Below, piece by piece: positions 10,021 through 20,054 of a stretch of 64,000 bases of DNA. The translations under genes and the position numbers were made by a program. The first letter of the stretch is position 1. Each line of letters starts with the position of its first letter. The notes under the pieces were generated by a model. It worked only from the letters and a program-made list of their open reading frames with translations, did no database searches and had not been told where the DNA came from. Source of the stretch: Sciurus carolinensis (taxonomy: Eukaryota > Chordata > Mammalia > Rodentia > Sciuridae); assembly GCF_902686445.1 (NCBI RefSeq), contig NC_062232.1:33250454-33314453 (forward strand), read 5' to 3'.

Positions 10021-10395
10021 TGTTACACGGCTATAGCAAACTGTTACATCTCATGGAAACATACTGTTGAGAAGTTTCCATCCAGAAGTTTTGGAAGCAA
10101 GCATGTTTTTGTGAATATTGGGGAAGATCTTCAATGAAATGAGAAGAACTTTTATCTAAACCATTTCTTTCCTAAGGGTGTCCCCGCTTCCCCCACCCCC
10201 CAGTCTCCCACTGTTTTCAATTCCAGGGTGCAGAAGAGAAGTAATTCTCAGGAGAGGAAGGGAAGGGGGAATGCCTCCCTCAGTCATCAGGGGAAAGAAG
10301 GGAGACCCTCCATTTCTTTATCTGCTTCTAATAATAAACATCTGCTTGTGCAAGTCAAATCCCCAGATGTCCATTAATCAAACGCCCTCTCTAGG

Positions 10396-10487
10396 GTTGG
10401 GGCCGTAACTCAATGGTGGAGCACTTGCTAGCATGCATGAGGCCCCAGGTTCCACCTCCAGCACCACAAAGAAAAACAATAAAACAC
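10396..10487 (+). repeat. ID element, degraded
   Basis: GGTTGGGGCCGTAACTCAAT, GGTGGAGCACTTGCTAGCAT, GGTTCCACCTCCAGCACCAC, and an AAAGAAAAACAATAAAA tail. Confidence 0.85.
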
Positions 10488-10494
10488 CCGGATA

Positions 10495-10700
10495 TACAGC
10501 CATAGAATCACTCTGGAAGTAACCACCACTTATTAAGCACCTACTAAGGTGCATACTTCATGCATCCCCTAATTTAATCCTTAAGGAAGTAATGTCTACC
10601 TATGGCATTAGTCACAAGTATGAACCTATTTTATAGATGATAAAATCGAGACTCAGAGATGTTAAGTAACTCTCCTAAGGTCACAGAGCTAGTTAGCCTG
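10495..10700 (+). repeat. MIR
   Basis: Classic MIR order: TTATTAAGCACCTACTAAGG, then CCTAATTTAATCCTTAAGGA, TTTTATAGATGATAAAATCG, AGACTCAGAGATGTTAAGTA and AAGGTCACAGAGCTAGTTAG. It is an ancient tRNA-derived SINE. Confidence 0.85.
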
Positions 10701-10867
10701 GGCTCCCCATCCATCTTTCCTTTCTCCCAAGGTATGATGCTTAAGGAGGCGACTTAAGGAGGACAGGGATTTGTGTCCTAGTGAGCAGAAGTAAATAGAA
10801 TCAGGCCATAAAATGGGGGCCAGGCCTCAGGGGTGGGCTGGGTTCAGGCCAGGTACAGAAGGGAGGG

Positions 10868-11106
10868 AGCCAGGCACGGTGACGCAGGCTGATTCCAGCG
10901 GCTCAGGAGGCTGAGGCAGGAGGATCGTGAGTTCAAAGCCAGCCTCAGCAGCTTAGCGAGGCCCTAAGCAACTCAGCAGAACCTGCCTCTAAATAAAATA
11001 CAAAAAAGGGCTGGGGGTGTGGCTCAGTGGTAAAAGGGACCCTGGGTTCAAAACCCAGCATAAAAAAGGATAAAAAGTTAAAAAAATTAAAACAAACAAA
11101 CAAACA
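10868..11106 (+). repeat. B1-dID SINE
   Basis: AGCCAGGCACGGTGACGCAG start, GGCTGGGGGTGTGGCTCAGT, then GGGTTCAAAACCCAGCAT and an AAAACAAACAAACAAACA tail. Confidence 0.93.
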
Positions 11107-11913
11107 GTGTGAGCAAGAGAAGGCAAGGTCCCTTCACCAGTGCCAGCAAATCGCCAAGGCCCCAAATGGCCTTTCCATGTGTTGTCCTGCCTGTCCTGTA
11201 CCCGTTGGGCAAATCCTACCCATTCTGGCGCTGAAGAGACCCAGCCTCCTCCTCGGGCCTCTCCATCCTGAGGTACCTGGGATGCAGCCTGGAGCCCCAA
11301 AAGACAAGAAAGGAAGCCACTGTCCTCGCCCCCGGGAGCCCAGGAGCTGGCCCTAGGCGTCTCTGTCTGAGCTATCCTCAGCTCCCCAACTATCAGGGAA
11401 GGGACCCACTCATGAGCACGGGGCAGGAGAACCAAGGCTCCGAAAGCTACTGTCCAGCGGCTGCTCGGTGCAGCGGCACCACACGGGCGGGCCTCCCGGG
11501 CCCGAGCAGGGTGTCTAGCCCCGACTCAGCCCGTGTTCCCATCCCGAGTCCAAGGAGCTGCTGGTTGAGATCAGGGCCAGGGGCAGGGTTGACATGAGGG
11601 TCACAGGGACCACGGGAGACCCTGCGGATCTCACTGCCTCTATACCCCAAAACTCTTTGGGGAGCTGAGTTGGTTCAGAGGGGCCCTGCAGTTAACCACC
11701 CAGTGGGATGAGAAATGACTAGAAATGAAGACAGATTATCCCTCTGCCCACCCCTACGGCCCAGTGCACACGAAGCAGCACAGCTGGGAAGGTAGCATCG
11801 GGCTCCAGCCTTGCCCTCTGAACTTCCAGAGCCTCCCCGTAGAAGAAGGGGCACTCACGTGTGTCCACACGCCATCACACTGAATGCTCATGACCTCACA
11901 AGACATTGTGGCA
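11107..11913. other. Unassigned single-copy sequence
   Basis: About 800 bases without recognisable repeats. GC content rises near 11,450-11,600. Short open frames there have no known domain. Confidence 0.45.
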
Positions 11914-12138
11914 GTTTTTTGTTTTGCTTGTTTGTTTGTCGGGGATACCAGGGATTGAACCCAGGGGCGCTTAACCCCGAGCCACCTCCCCAGCCCTTTT
12001 TGTATTTTATTTAGAGACAGGGTCTCACTGAGTTGCTTAGGGCCTCGTCATTGCTGAGGCTGGCTTTGAACTTGCGATCCTCCTGCCTCAGCCTCCCAAG
12101 CTGCTGGGATGACAGCCCTGTGCCACCGCGCCCAGCAC
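11914..12138 (-). repeat. B1-dID SINE
   Basis: TTTTTTGTTTTGCTTGTTTG tail, GATACCAGGGATTGAACCCA, CCCGAGCCACCTCCCCAGCC, ending TGTGCCACCGCGCCCAGC. Flanking TTGTGGCAGTTTT and CTGTGGCAGTTTT form a target-site duplication of about 12 bases. Confidence 0.95.
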
Positions 12139-12584
12139 TGTGGCAGTTTTAAACACATCTGCAAGCAATTTGAAACTCTTGCCACCTGAACACCTAGGTG
12201 CGCACGGGACTGTTTTCAACGCAACAGAAGTGACTCTGTGCGACTCGTAGGGCCAAGTCAGAAAAGGCCATATGCTTCCTTCCCAGCTCTCTTGGGGCAT
12301 CCACTCTAGAGACATCAGCATGAAGTCAGCCGCCACAGCACAAAGTCACATCCTGATGTCCCATCGGACAGCTCAGCAGAGCTCCCGGCCAACAGCCAGC
12401 CTTCAGATGGCCCGTCGTATCTGACTACACACAAGACACCCTTTTGAGAAGTACCCAGCAGAGCCCTTCCCAGAATTCCCGACCCACAGAAATGTGAACC
12501 GAACAGAGCAGTTGTTTTAAGGGGCAAAGTTCCGGAGCTGTTTCTTTGCACGGTTCTAGTCATAGGAAGAGATTGGGTTGTTCC

Positions 12585-12715
12585 CAATTCACAGAAGGTG
12601 AAACTGAGGCCCCGAGGATGGAAGAAGCATTTGCCCCTGGCCACACCTGGCAACTGGCAGAGAGGAGACTAAAACCTGGTCTGAAATCAAATCACATCCC
12701 CTCCTCACCGCACTG
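12585..12715 (+). repeat. MIR fragment
   Basis: CAATTCACAGAAGGTGAAAC, TGAGGCCCCGAGGATGGAAG, GGCCACACCTGGCAACTGGC and AAACCTGGTCTGAAATC follow the MIR core and 3' part. The sequence around it (12,139-12,584 and 12,716-13,051) is unassigned and shows no gene. Confidence 0.65.
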
Positions 12716-13051
12716 CTCCCTGACATTTTGTCACTTCCAGGGAGAGAACATTCTTTTCAGATTCAACGAGTTTTCAAACCTGGCCGTGCGTCAACGTCAG
12801 CTGTGGTGAGTGAGAAAGACAGAGATTGCCAGGGCCTACCAAGTCCAAATTTTCAGCCTGCAGCCAGGATCTGCATTCTAGACTGGCACCCCGGCAGCCT
12901 TGAGGCAACTGGTCTCTGAACCACCCGTGGGCCACCGAGCTCAGTCAGGTTATTATAAAACAATGAGGAGGGACCAGGAAGACTTTCTGCCACAAGGGTG
13001 TCCCATTCCTGGTATGTGCTCATGGGATTAAATTGAGACATTTTAAAAAAA

Positions 13052-13251
13052 CGTTTTTGGTACTGGGCATGGAACCCAGGGGCCTTAACCACTGAGCCAC
13101 ACCCCCAGCCCTTGTTATGGTTTATTTGGAGACAGGGTCTCACCAAGTTGCTTGGGCCTCGCTACATTGCTGAAGCTGGGCTCCAACTTGCAATCCTCCT
13201 GCCTCAGCCTCCCGAGCTGCTGCAATTACAGGTGTGTGCCCCTGCGTCCGG
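13052..13251 (-). repeat. B1-dID SINE
   Basis: GTTTTTGGTACTGGGCATGG, CCACTGAGCCACACCCCCAG, GGAGACAGGGTCTCACCAAG, ending GTGTGTGCCCCTGCGTCCGG. Confidence 0.93.
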
Positions 13252-13264
13252 TCCCTTCTTTATT

Positions 13265-13415
13265 ATTTATCTATTTTTTAAAATATTTTTATTAGTTGTT
13301 GATGAACCTTTATTTATTTATACGTGGTGCCTCACACATGCTAGTGCTAGAGAAGGGACCGAGGGCTTCACACACGCTAGGCAGGTGCTTTGCCACTGAG
13401 CCACATCCCGCCCCA
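13265..13415 (-). repeat. ID-type SINE variant with extended tail segment
   Basis: A TTTTTATTAGTTGTTGATGA and CCTTTATTTATTTATACGTG segment precedes GCTAGGCAGGTGCTTTGCCA, CTGAGCCACATCC. A second copy of the same extended form occurs at 40,525, so the extra segment belongs to the element and not to the flank. Confidence 0.85.
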
Positions 13416-14135
13416 ATGTTTAGACGGTCTTGACCTTAACAGCTCTGTGGCCCCTGCCTCTAAGAACTTACAGCTGAGCCGAGGAGATAAGATATGAAGT
13501 CCTTTCACAACAATTGAAAGATAAGTCTGCGGCTATCACAGTAAGCACAGAGACAACGGGGCAGAATTGGGCTTAATCATGGCCACTAGCTTGGGACGGG
13601 CTCCGTGGAAGAGGTGGCAGCCTGGAGCTATGAGCGGGGAGGCGGACTGCAGGTGGCCCAGGGCTAGAGGCGACAGCAGGGCGTCGTGGGCTGGGGGAGC
13701 CTGGCCCTTCCTGCAGTGTGAGCTGTGGAACCAGAGGCACGCCAGAAGCAGATTAGGGAGGGGCCTAGGGACCTAAAACTTGCTCCAAATTTTGATTTTT
13801 CTCAGTTTCCAAAAGCTACTGTCATTAAGGATCAAGTAGTACATTTTCGATTTTACTGAAATTTCAAAGAAAACCAGACTTCTCTTTCCCAGAGCATTTT
13901 TCTTATGACAGTTTTATTGAAGACATTGGGAGAATGTGAAAGGAAGAAGAAAAAAAAAAATCCAACCTTTGTTTCTGCCCTTCAGGGACTTAAAATCTAA
14001 TAGGGTACACCAGAATGCCTAAAAGGACAAAGAAAATTCCAAGTGCTGTCAAGGACTCTCGGACTTGGCTGATTGCAGGAGAAGTCGACACAATGGCTTT
14101 AAGGAACTTCAGCGGTCTCTATGAAAGCTGAAAAT
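13416..14135. other. Unassigned sequence, some old-repeat character
   Basis: 13,440-13,780 has no recognisable feature. The part near 13,970 (TGCCCTTCAGGGACTTAAAA) resembles a common old mammalian repeat but is too diverged to name. No gene is seen. Confidence 0.4.
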
Positions 14136-14225
14136 CGGCTGGGGCTGCAGGTGAGGGGGAGAGCGCTTGCCTGGCATGCAGGAGCCTGGGCTCATCCCAG
14201 CATAGCATCAAAAAGAAAGAAAGAA
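14136..14225 (+). repeat. ID element, diverged
   Basis: GGCTGGGGCTGCAGGTGAGG, GCGCTTGCCTGGCATGCAGG, CTGGGCTCATCCCAGCAT and an AAAAAGAAAGAAAGAAG tail. Confidence 0.82.
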
Positions 14226-14370
14226 GTCAGGTGCACAGGTGCACACCGGTGATCTCAGCGACTCCAGAGGCTGAGGCAGGAGGATCACAAGTTCAAAGCC
14301 AGCCTCAGCAACTTAGCGAGGCCCTCAGCAACTCAGTGAGACCCTCTCTCAAAATTAAAAATTAAAAAAG
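14226..14370 (+). repeat. B1 half of a B1-dID SINE
   Basis: GTGCACACCGGTGATCTCAG through CCCTCTCTCAAAATTAAAAA. No ID half follows. Its place is taken by the next full copy, so it is either a monomer or a copy truncated by the insertion. Confidence 0.88.
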
Positions 14371-14592
14371 AGCTGGGCACGGTGGTGCATGCCTGTAATC
14401 CCAGCAGCTCAGGAGGCTGAGGCAGGAGGATCACAGGTTTGAAGCCAGCCTCAGCAACTTAGGGAGGCTGTAAGCAACCTAGTGAGACCCTGTCTCTTAA
14501 AAAAAAAAAAAAAAAAAAAAAGGGACTGGGATGTGGCTTGATGGTTAAGTGTCCTTGTGTTCAACCCCCAGTACCCCCCACAAAAAAAAAGG
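14371..14592 (+). repeat. B1-dID SINE
   Basis: GAGCTGGGCACGGTGGTGCA start. The linker has grown to about 24 A. ID half ATGTGGCTTGATGGTTAAGT, ending TTCAACCCCCAGTACC and an A-rich tail leading into (GGA)n. Confidence 0.93.
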
Positions 14593-14629
14593 AGGAGGAG
14601 GAGGAGAAACCGCAGCCTCGGAACATCGA

Positions 14630-15180
14630 CATAACCTATGGCCCAGCAAGTCAATTCCTGGGTATACAAAGTAACCCGGCAGATATGCGGATGCCAAAAT
14701 GCACGTGCACAAATGTTAACATTGGCATTATTAGTAGGAGCCCTAAAGCAAAACTGCCCAAATGCCCCACTGACAGTAAAATCGTAGATAAATAAAATGT
14801 GTATTCATGCAGTGAAATACGACATGGGAAAGCGAATGAATGAACCGCACCGCACGCAGTACGGATGGATCTCCTGAGCACAATGCACGGCCGAAGAAGC
14901 CAAGTCCACAGTGAAGTGCATTCTGCAGACTCCCAATCAGGCAGTGCAAACTGATGCCATTAGAAGTTAGGACAGGGCTGGGACTGTGTGACAGAGCTTC
15001 ACTAGCATATATGAGGCTCTGGGGTTGGATCCTCAGCATGAGGGGCAGGGAACGGTTCCCTCTGGGGCTCTAGTACCTGGAATGAGGCCTGAGGAGATTT
15101 CTGGGGTCCTGGGGATACTTCGTTTCCTGAGCTGGGTGCTGGTTACAGAGTATGTTTTGTTTCACTAAAAAGTAAATCAA
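14630..15180 (+). repeat. L1M-type 3' end, split by an ID element
   Basis: The order AGTCAATTCCTGGGTATACA, ATTGGCATTATTAGTAGGAG, AACTGCCCAAATGCCCCACT, GATAAATAAAATGTGTATTC and GAAGAAGCCAAGTCCACAGT matches the end of L1 ORF2 and its 3' region. After the ID at 14,974-15,042 it resumes with GAGGAGATTTCTGGGGTCCT and GAGCTGGGTGCTGGTTACAG. Reading frames are broken throughout. Confidence 0.8.
14974..15042 (+). repeat. ID element within L1
   Basis: GGCTGGGACTGTGTGACAGA, TTCACTAGCATATATGAGGC, GGTTGGATCCTCAGCATGAG. It is strongly diverged, so an old insertion. Confidence 0.7.
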
Positions 15181-15313
15181 CATCATCATCATCGCCTCAC
15201 AGAGAATGGAGGCTAAAAGCACGAGCAGGTCTCTGGTCACAGTTGCAAAGAGATTTTCACTGAGTGAGGAACCAATGAAGCTGGGAGAGATTCAAATGTG
15301 CATAATTTCAAGA

Positions 15314-15550
15314 TGGTGCCGTGGCGCACGCCTGTAATCCCAGCGGCTCAGGAGTCTGAGGCAGGAGGATCGAAAGTTCGAGGCCAGCCTCAGCAACTTA
15401 TGGAGGCCCTAAGCAACTAAAATGAGCTGGGGATGTGGCTCAGTGGTTAAGCGCCCTTGGGTTCAATCCCCAGGAAAGAGAAAAGAAAAGGAGAAAGAAA
15501 GAAAGAAAAGAAAAGAGAAAAGAAGAGAAGAGAAAAGAAAAGAAAGAAGG
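15314..15550 (+). repeat. B1-dID SINE with purine-only tail
   Basis: GGTGCCGTGGCGCACGCCTG start and GAGCTGGGGATGTGGCTCAG ID half. After TTCAATCCCCAG the tail from 15,474 is a GAAA/GAAAA/GAGA tract of about 75 bases with no pyrimidines. Confidence 0.93.
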
Positions 15551-16246
15551 ACCCAGTAAGATTAAGGGAAGTTGCCAGTGAGATCGGAGACCAGGTGGCA
15601 GTTTCAGGAATACCTAACGCTCCCTCCATGTTGGCGGCTGGTCTAAAGGCGGTCCCTGTTCCAGAAAATAGATCACTGCCCAGCTTTAGAGATAGCCAAA
15701 ATTCTCCCAAGAAAATGATGGTCTGAATCTCCATGGGACCCCACAGCAAACATCTTTCCCCATGTCCTGATCCCTCTGCTTACAAGATGTCAACACGGAT
15801 ACCGCCACCTTGAATTTTCACCCAGTGGATTCCTGTGATTGGAACCACTCTGGGCAATGGTGATTAGATTCCATTAACTGTCGGAATCAATTGAATAGCG
15901 AGCTCTCCTTCCTAAAAGGGCCAGGTTCCAGGACTTGGCTGATTGCTGAGCCCTGAAGGAATTCATTGAAGGGAGGCCGGAATTAGAAATCACTTTCTGA
16001 AGAGACATTTAGGGATCCCTCTCGCATTACTCCAAGATGGTCAGAAAAAGGAAGGGCAGGCTGGATAACCAGTGAGACTAGTTAAATGGCTAGTTAGCAG
16101 AAGACTGACATTTTTTGGACCCCACACTGTATTTGTGCCACCCCCTGACATGCTCAGAGGTTAGCAAAGAAACGTGCTGGATCTGGAGTCTTCCCTGTAG
16201 GAGAAGCCTGGGCAGGAAGAAAGGTCTCCATCAAGAGCAGCTTCGT
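15551..16246. other. Unassigned sequence
   Basis: About 700 bases with no assigned family. Parts near 15,740-15,860 have the feel of a degraded LTR but I cannot support a call. No gene is seen. Confidence 0.4.
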
Positions 16247-16339
16247 GGGGCTGGGGATGTGGCTCAGTTGGTAGAGTGCTCGCCTCCCAAGCACAAGGCC
16301 CTGGGTTCAATCCCCAGCACCGCAAAAAAAAAAAAAAAA
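16247..16339 (+). repeat. ID element, nearly intact
   Basis: GGGGCTGGGGATGTGGCTCA, GTTGGTAGAGTGCTCGCCTC, GGTTCAATCCCCAGCACCGC and a 17-A tail. A and B boxes both read as functional consensus. Confidence 0.95.
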
Positions 16340-16554
16340 GACCATCTCGTGTCTCAGCACTGGAATGTGCTGCATCTTCCCGGGTTACCTGAGGTGGGTG
16401 GCAATGACTCAGAAGCCTCTGGTGCCCTAACAAACCACCTCAGGGATGCTAATGTGTAATTACTGCATGGATTTATTTAAATTCAATCTAAAACAGAATA
16501 TTCCAACGAAGGCAGTCTTATCATTTGATATATGTATTTGTATATATAAATGTC

Positions 16555-17033
16555 ACAGCGAGAGATACATAGTTTTGGTTGGAACCATCTGTTTCAGATT
16601 GCGTTACTCTTCCCAACCCTCCCCCGCCCCGATCCACGGATTCTGTCTGGTGACTTGGCAGATCATCCCACTAGAGGCGGAGCACACCTCCCCATCCCAT
16701 TGGTGGACGCCACACAATGTCCTCCAGCCAATGGGATTTAGGCAGAAGTCACAGTGTCAAGTTCTAAATCAAGGACTTTCGAATCATTGTGTTTGCACTT
16801 TTGTCATCAACATGAGAAGACTATGACCCAGGTAACCTGCTAGTTCATGGAGGATGAGGGACATACGGAACAGATCTGCACACAACTCACACTCAGAACC
16901 AAACCTTGTTTGAGCACAGTCTAGATCAGCCAACCCCAAGTGACCCACAGGCATGTACATAAGAAATCAATGTTCATTGATGTTTGGGGGTGATTTGTTA
17001 TACAGCATCATTGTAGCAGGAGCTGACTGATAC
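16555..17033. other. Possible degraded LTR
   Basis: The 3' portion (AAGAAATCAATGTTCATTGA, GGGGGTGATTTGTTATACAG, GCAGGAGCTGACTGATAC) resembles the end of old mammalian LTRs. An inverted pair of CCAAT boxes lies at 16,694-16,737. Family and orientation are uncertain. Confidence 0.4.
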
Positions 17034-17142
17034 ACCACCACCTGAGCACAATTCTCTGTCAAAGCGAGACTCATACTACCTACCGTCTAAAACAAAATCC
17101 CAACTTTCTCTATTCTCTCCCCCAACCCCCCCCCCCCCTCTC

Positions 17143-17343
17143 TCTTGGTATTAGGGATTGAACCCAGGGGTGCTTTACTACTGAGTTACATCCCAGCCCT
17201 TTTTTATTTTGAATTTTGGGACAGGGTCTCCTAAGTTGCTTAATGACTTTCTAAGTTATTGTGGCTGGCCTTAAACTTGAGATCCTCCTATCTCAGCCTC
17301 CCAAGTCACTGGGATTAAAGGTGTGTGCCAGAGTGCCTGGCCA
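17143..17343 (-). repeat. B1-dID SINE
   Basis: TTGGTATTAGGGATTGAACC, TTTACTACTGAGTTACATCC, ending GTGTGCCAGAGTGCCTGGCC. Its 5' side abuts a run of 13 C at 17,126-17,138. Confidence 0.92.
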
Positions 17344-17357
17344 TTCCCTTATACTTC

Positions 17358-17405
<48 letters not shown>

Positions 17406-17406
17406 T
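17358..17406. repeat. (TTA)n microsatellite
   Basis: About 16 TTA units form the tail of the antisense SINE that follows. Confidence 0.95.
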
Positions 17407-17601
17407 TTGGTGGGAGAGGGTACCTGGCACTAGACCACTGAACCACATCCCCAGTCCTGTTTTGTATTTTATTGAGAGACAAGGTCTCGCTGAGTTGCTT
17501 AGGGCCTCGCTAAGTTGCTGAGGCTGGCTTTGAACTGGTGATCCTCCTGCCTCAGCCTCCCAAACCACTGGGATTACAGGTGTGCGCCACTGCATCCAGC
17601 T
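17407..17601 (-). repeat. B1-dID SINE
   Basis: GGTACCTGGCACTAGACCAC is a shortened ID half. Then GAGACAAGGTCTCGCTGAGT and CCTCCTGCCTCAGCCTCCCA, ending GTGCGCCACTGCATCCAGC. Confidence 0.92.
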
Positions 17602-17910
17602 ACTTCTTAATTCTTCATGACATTATCACAATCTAAAATATTCTCCCTCTCTTTCTCCCTCTCTCTGTCTCAACACACTTACTAATTCTCTTTCTCTCTG
17701 CAGTAAAATGTAGTTTTATGATGTCCAAGATACCATTCACTGTCAAAAGCATTGGTAAGTGTGTGTTAAATAATTATGTGCAGAATGGACACATAGTCCT
17801 TTTTCTCTTTAGTTAATAGGCCCCTTATCTAATTTATGTTCCTGTGTGCAGCTCAATGACTTTGAGCAAAGTTGAGGAAGAAGAAAACAATATTTTTTAA
17901 AAAAGAGATA
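17602..17910. other. Unassigned sequence with a CT-rich patch
   Basis: 17,640-17,700 is CT-rich. A donor-like TTGGTAAGTGTG lies at 17,753. No gene is recognised. Confidence 0.4.
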
Positions 17911-18057
17911 GGGGCTTGCCAGACACTGTGGCACACACCCGTAATTCCAGAGACTCAGGAGGCTGAGGCAGGAGGATTGCAAGTTTGAGGCCAGTCTCAG
18001 CAACTTAGCAAGGTACTAACCAACTGAGAGAGACTCTGTTTCAAAACTTAAAAAATA
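17911..18057 (+). repeat. B1 half of a twice-interrupted B1-dID SINE
   Basis: CTTGCCAGACACTGTGGCAC through CTGTTTCAAAACTTAAAAAA. The element is split first by an ID (18,058-18,157) and then by another B1-dID (18,177-18,411). Its ID half reappears at 18,414. Confidence 0.88.
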
Positions 18058-18157
18058 GGGCTGGGGAGATAGCTCAGTTGGTAGAGTGCTTGCCTTGCAA
18101 GCGTGAGGCCCTGGGTTCGATCCCCAGCACCGCCAAAAAAACAAAACAAAACAAAAC
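18058..18157 (+). repeat. ID element with perfect target-site duplication
   Basis: GGGCTGGGGAGATAGCTCAG, GTTGGTAGAGTGCTTGCCTT, GGTTCGATCCCCAGCACCGC and a CAAAA-type tail. It is flanked by AAACTTAAAAAATA at 18,044-18,057 and 18,158-18,171. The B box GGTTCGATCCC is a perfect tRNA-type B box, so this is a young, possibly Pol III-competent copy. Confidence 0.96.
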
Positions 18158-18176
18158 AAACTTAAAAAATAAAAAG

Positions 18177-18411
18177 GGGCCAGGCATGGTGGTGCACGCC
18201 TGTAATCCCAGCAGCTCTGGAGGCTGAGGCAGGAGGATTGTGAGTTCAAAGCCAGCCTCAGCAAAAGTGAGGCCCTAAGCAACTCGGTGAGACCCTGTCT
18301 CTAAATAAAATACAAAATAGGGCTGGGGAGGTAGCTCAGTGGTTGAGGGTCCCTGAGTTCAATCCCCATACCCCAAAATAAAATAAAATTAAAAATAAAT
18401 AAATAAATAAA
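18177..18411 (+). repeat. B1-dID SINE nested in another
   Basis: GGCCAGGCATGGTGGTGCAC start, GGCTGGGGAGGTAGCTCAGT ID half, then a long AAATAAATAAAT-type tail. AATAAAAAGG-like sequence on both sides is the probable target duplication. Confidence 0.93.
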
Positions 18412-18413
18412 AA

Positions 18414-18490
18414 GGGTAGGGGATGTGGCTCAGGGGTAAAGCACCCCTGGGTTGAATCCGCAGTAACAAAAGGGAAACAAAAAAAGAAAC
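18414..18490 (+). repeat. ID half of the interrupted B1-dID
   Basis: GTAGGGGATGTGGCTCAGGG, AAAGCACCCCTGGGTTGAAT and a tail. It most simply completes the element begun at 17,911. Confidence 0.75.
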
Positions 18491-18519
18491 AGACAGAGAG
18501 ATGGGGTCTCACCCCAGTG

Positions 18520-18675
18520 ACACAGGAGGCCAAGGCAGGTCAATCACCGGTTCAAGGTCATCCTGGGCAACTTAGCAAGACGTGGTCTCAAAATAAAAAT
18601 AAAAAGAGCTGCGGATATAGCTCAGTGGTCGAGGGCCCCTGGGTTCAACCCCAGTAATGCTCACCAAAAAGGACA
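18520..18675 (+). repeat. B1-dID SINE, 5' truncated
   Basis: GACACAGGAGGCCAAGGCAG and CATCCTGGGCAACTTAGCAA form a diverged B1 half. ID half GAGCTGCGGATATAGCTCAG, ending GGTTCAACCCCAGTAAT. Confidence 0.82.
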
Positions 18676-19349
18676 CAGGACTTCCCCACGTTCCCCAGCT
18701 TGGCTCCCAGTCCTGAGCTCAAGCCGTCCTCTTCAGCCACCAACTAGGAGGGCCACCTCACCCGGCTAGCAGAAACCACTTCGTGGAAAAAGCTCTACCG
18801 TTGGGAGCCAGGGCATGTCGCATCTGATCGAGGATGACTTCTTCTTCCCCAAGGAGCCACTCATGGTTGGGGGCCCTGAGAAACCACAGTAGGTCTCCCA
18901 AACAGTGACGGTGACGAACCCAGTCACTGCCATCCAGCACAACCGTGCTAGCTACAGCTGAACTGTAACGGTATCAGGGGGCTGTCCTCAACCTCAGGAG
19001 GTCTCCTCTCCATGTGTCAGTGCACTGTGGGGGGAGGTGTCTTCAAGGGGACTTAGGTGGCTTCCAAGAACTGTCAGGATGTTTGACTCTTTGGCATTGT
19101 GCTGGCATCGCACGTTAATTAAATTATATGGCGGAAACACCACAATGTCAAGGTCAGGTATTACAGCCGTCAAAGCCTAACATTAGGCGCAGTATTTTAT
19201 AGCATGCAGCAAAGTATACCTTTAAACAAATTCCTCTATCTTGCCCAGGCCTTTTAAGATATCTGACAATTCCTACAGGAAGTGCGTCAGGAACAACTTG
19301 CACAAGACCTTCTCTGGCTGGCCTGGCAATGGGAAGCCGCATCCCCAGG
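18676..19349. other. Unassigned single-copy sequence
   Basis: No repeat recognised. A short plus-strand frame near 18,815 (MSHLIEDDFFFPKEPL...) ends after 25 codons and matches nothing I know. An AT-rich patch lies at 19,110-19,230. Nothing supports a gene call. Confidence 0.4.
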
Positions 19350-19491
19350 CCGATTTTCTATTTTATTTAGAGACAAGGTCTCGCTGAGTTGCCTAGGGCC
19401 TCACTAAGTTGCTGAGGCTGGCCTCGAACTTGCAATCCTCCAGCCTCAGCCTCCTGAGCCACTGGGATGACAGGTGTGCACAACCACGCCC
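19350..19491 (-). repeat. B1 half of a SINE
   Basis: GATTTTCTATTTTATTTAGA, GACAAGGTCTCGCTGAGTTG and CCTCAGCCTCCTGAGCCACT, ending GTGCACAACCACGCCCC. No ID half precedes it. Confidence 0.88.
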
Positions 19492-19685
19492 CAAGATTGG
19501 GAGGTTCTTGAGGTCACACCTGCTTGCTCTGTCTGACCCCTGACTTTTGTGACCTTGGGCCTTTGTGGCCAGGCTTCACTCTGAGGGACAACGTTCTTCC
19601 CAGGTCTGTGTGCCAAGCAGCTGTCTCCTAGGATGCTAGCCAGGCTGGAAAGTGGGCGGGGGGACCTTCACCTCCAGATGTCTTC

Positions 19686-19766
19686 TCTTTTTGCCGCGCT
19701 CCGCCTAGAACTCAGGGCCCGTGCATGTTGAGCATACTCTGTCACTGCACTACATCTCCAGCCCCA
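19686..19766 (-). repeat. ID element, degraded
   Basis: CTTTTTGCCGCGCTCCGCCT, AACTCAGGGCCCGTGCATGT and CACTGCACTACATCTCCAGC. Flanking 19,492-20,054 is otherwise unassigned. Confidence 0.75.
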
Positions 19767-20054
19767 TCCAAATGCTGGAAATAATCACAGAGCACAGCTC
19801 GGGCTGCGTTCTAGCCCCAGCACTGCGGGTTCAGGGCAGGGCGTGAAAGCACAACCAGAAAATCCAGAAGCGTGTGGAAACAGTTCCCAGAATCCCCTGC
19901 CACTTACATGCTGCACAGGGGCAAGCCACGCTGCCTGAGTTTGTCTGGCTCTCGCCGCTACCAAGGAAAACTCCAAAGCCATGAACTCAACACCAAAGGA
20001 CCCTGTGCAATCGCCAAGGCGAGGGTGATACCAAACACGTTGCAGTCTCAAGTC

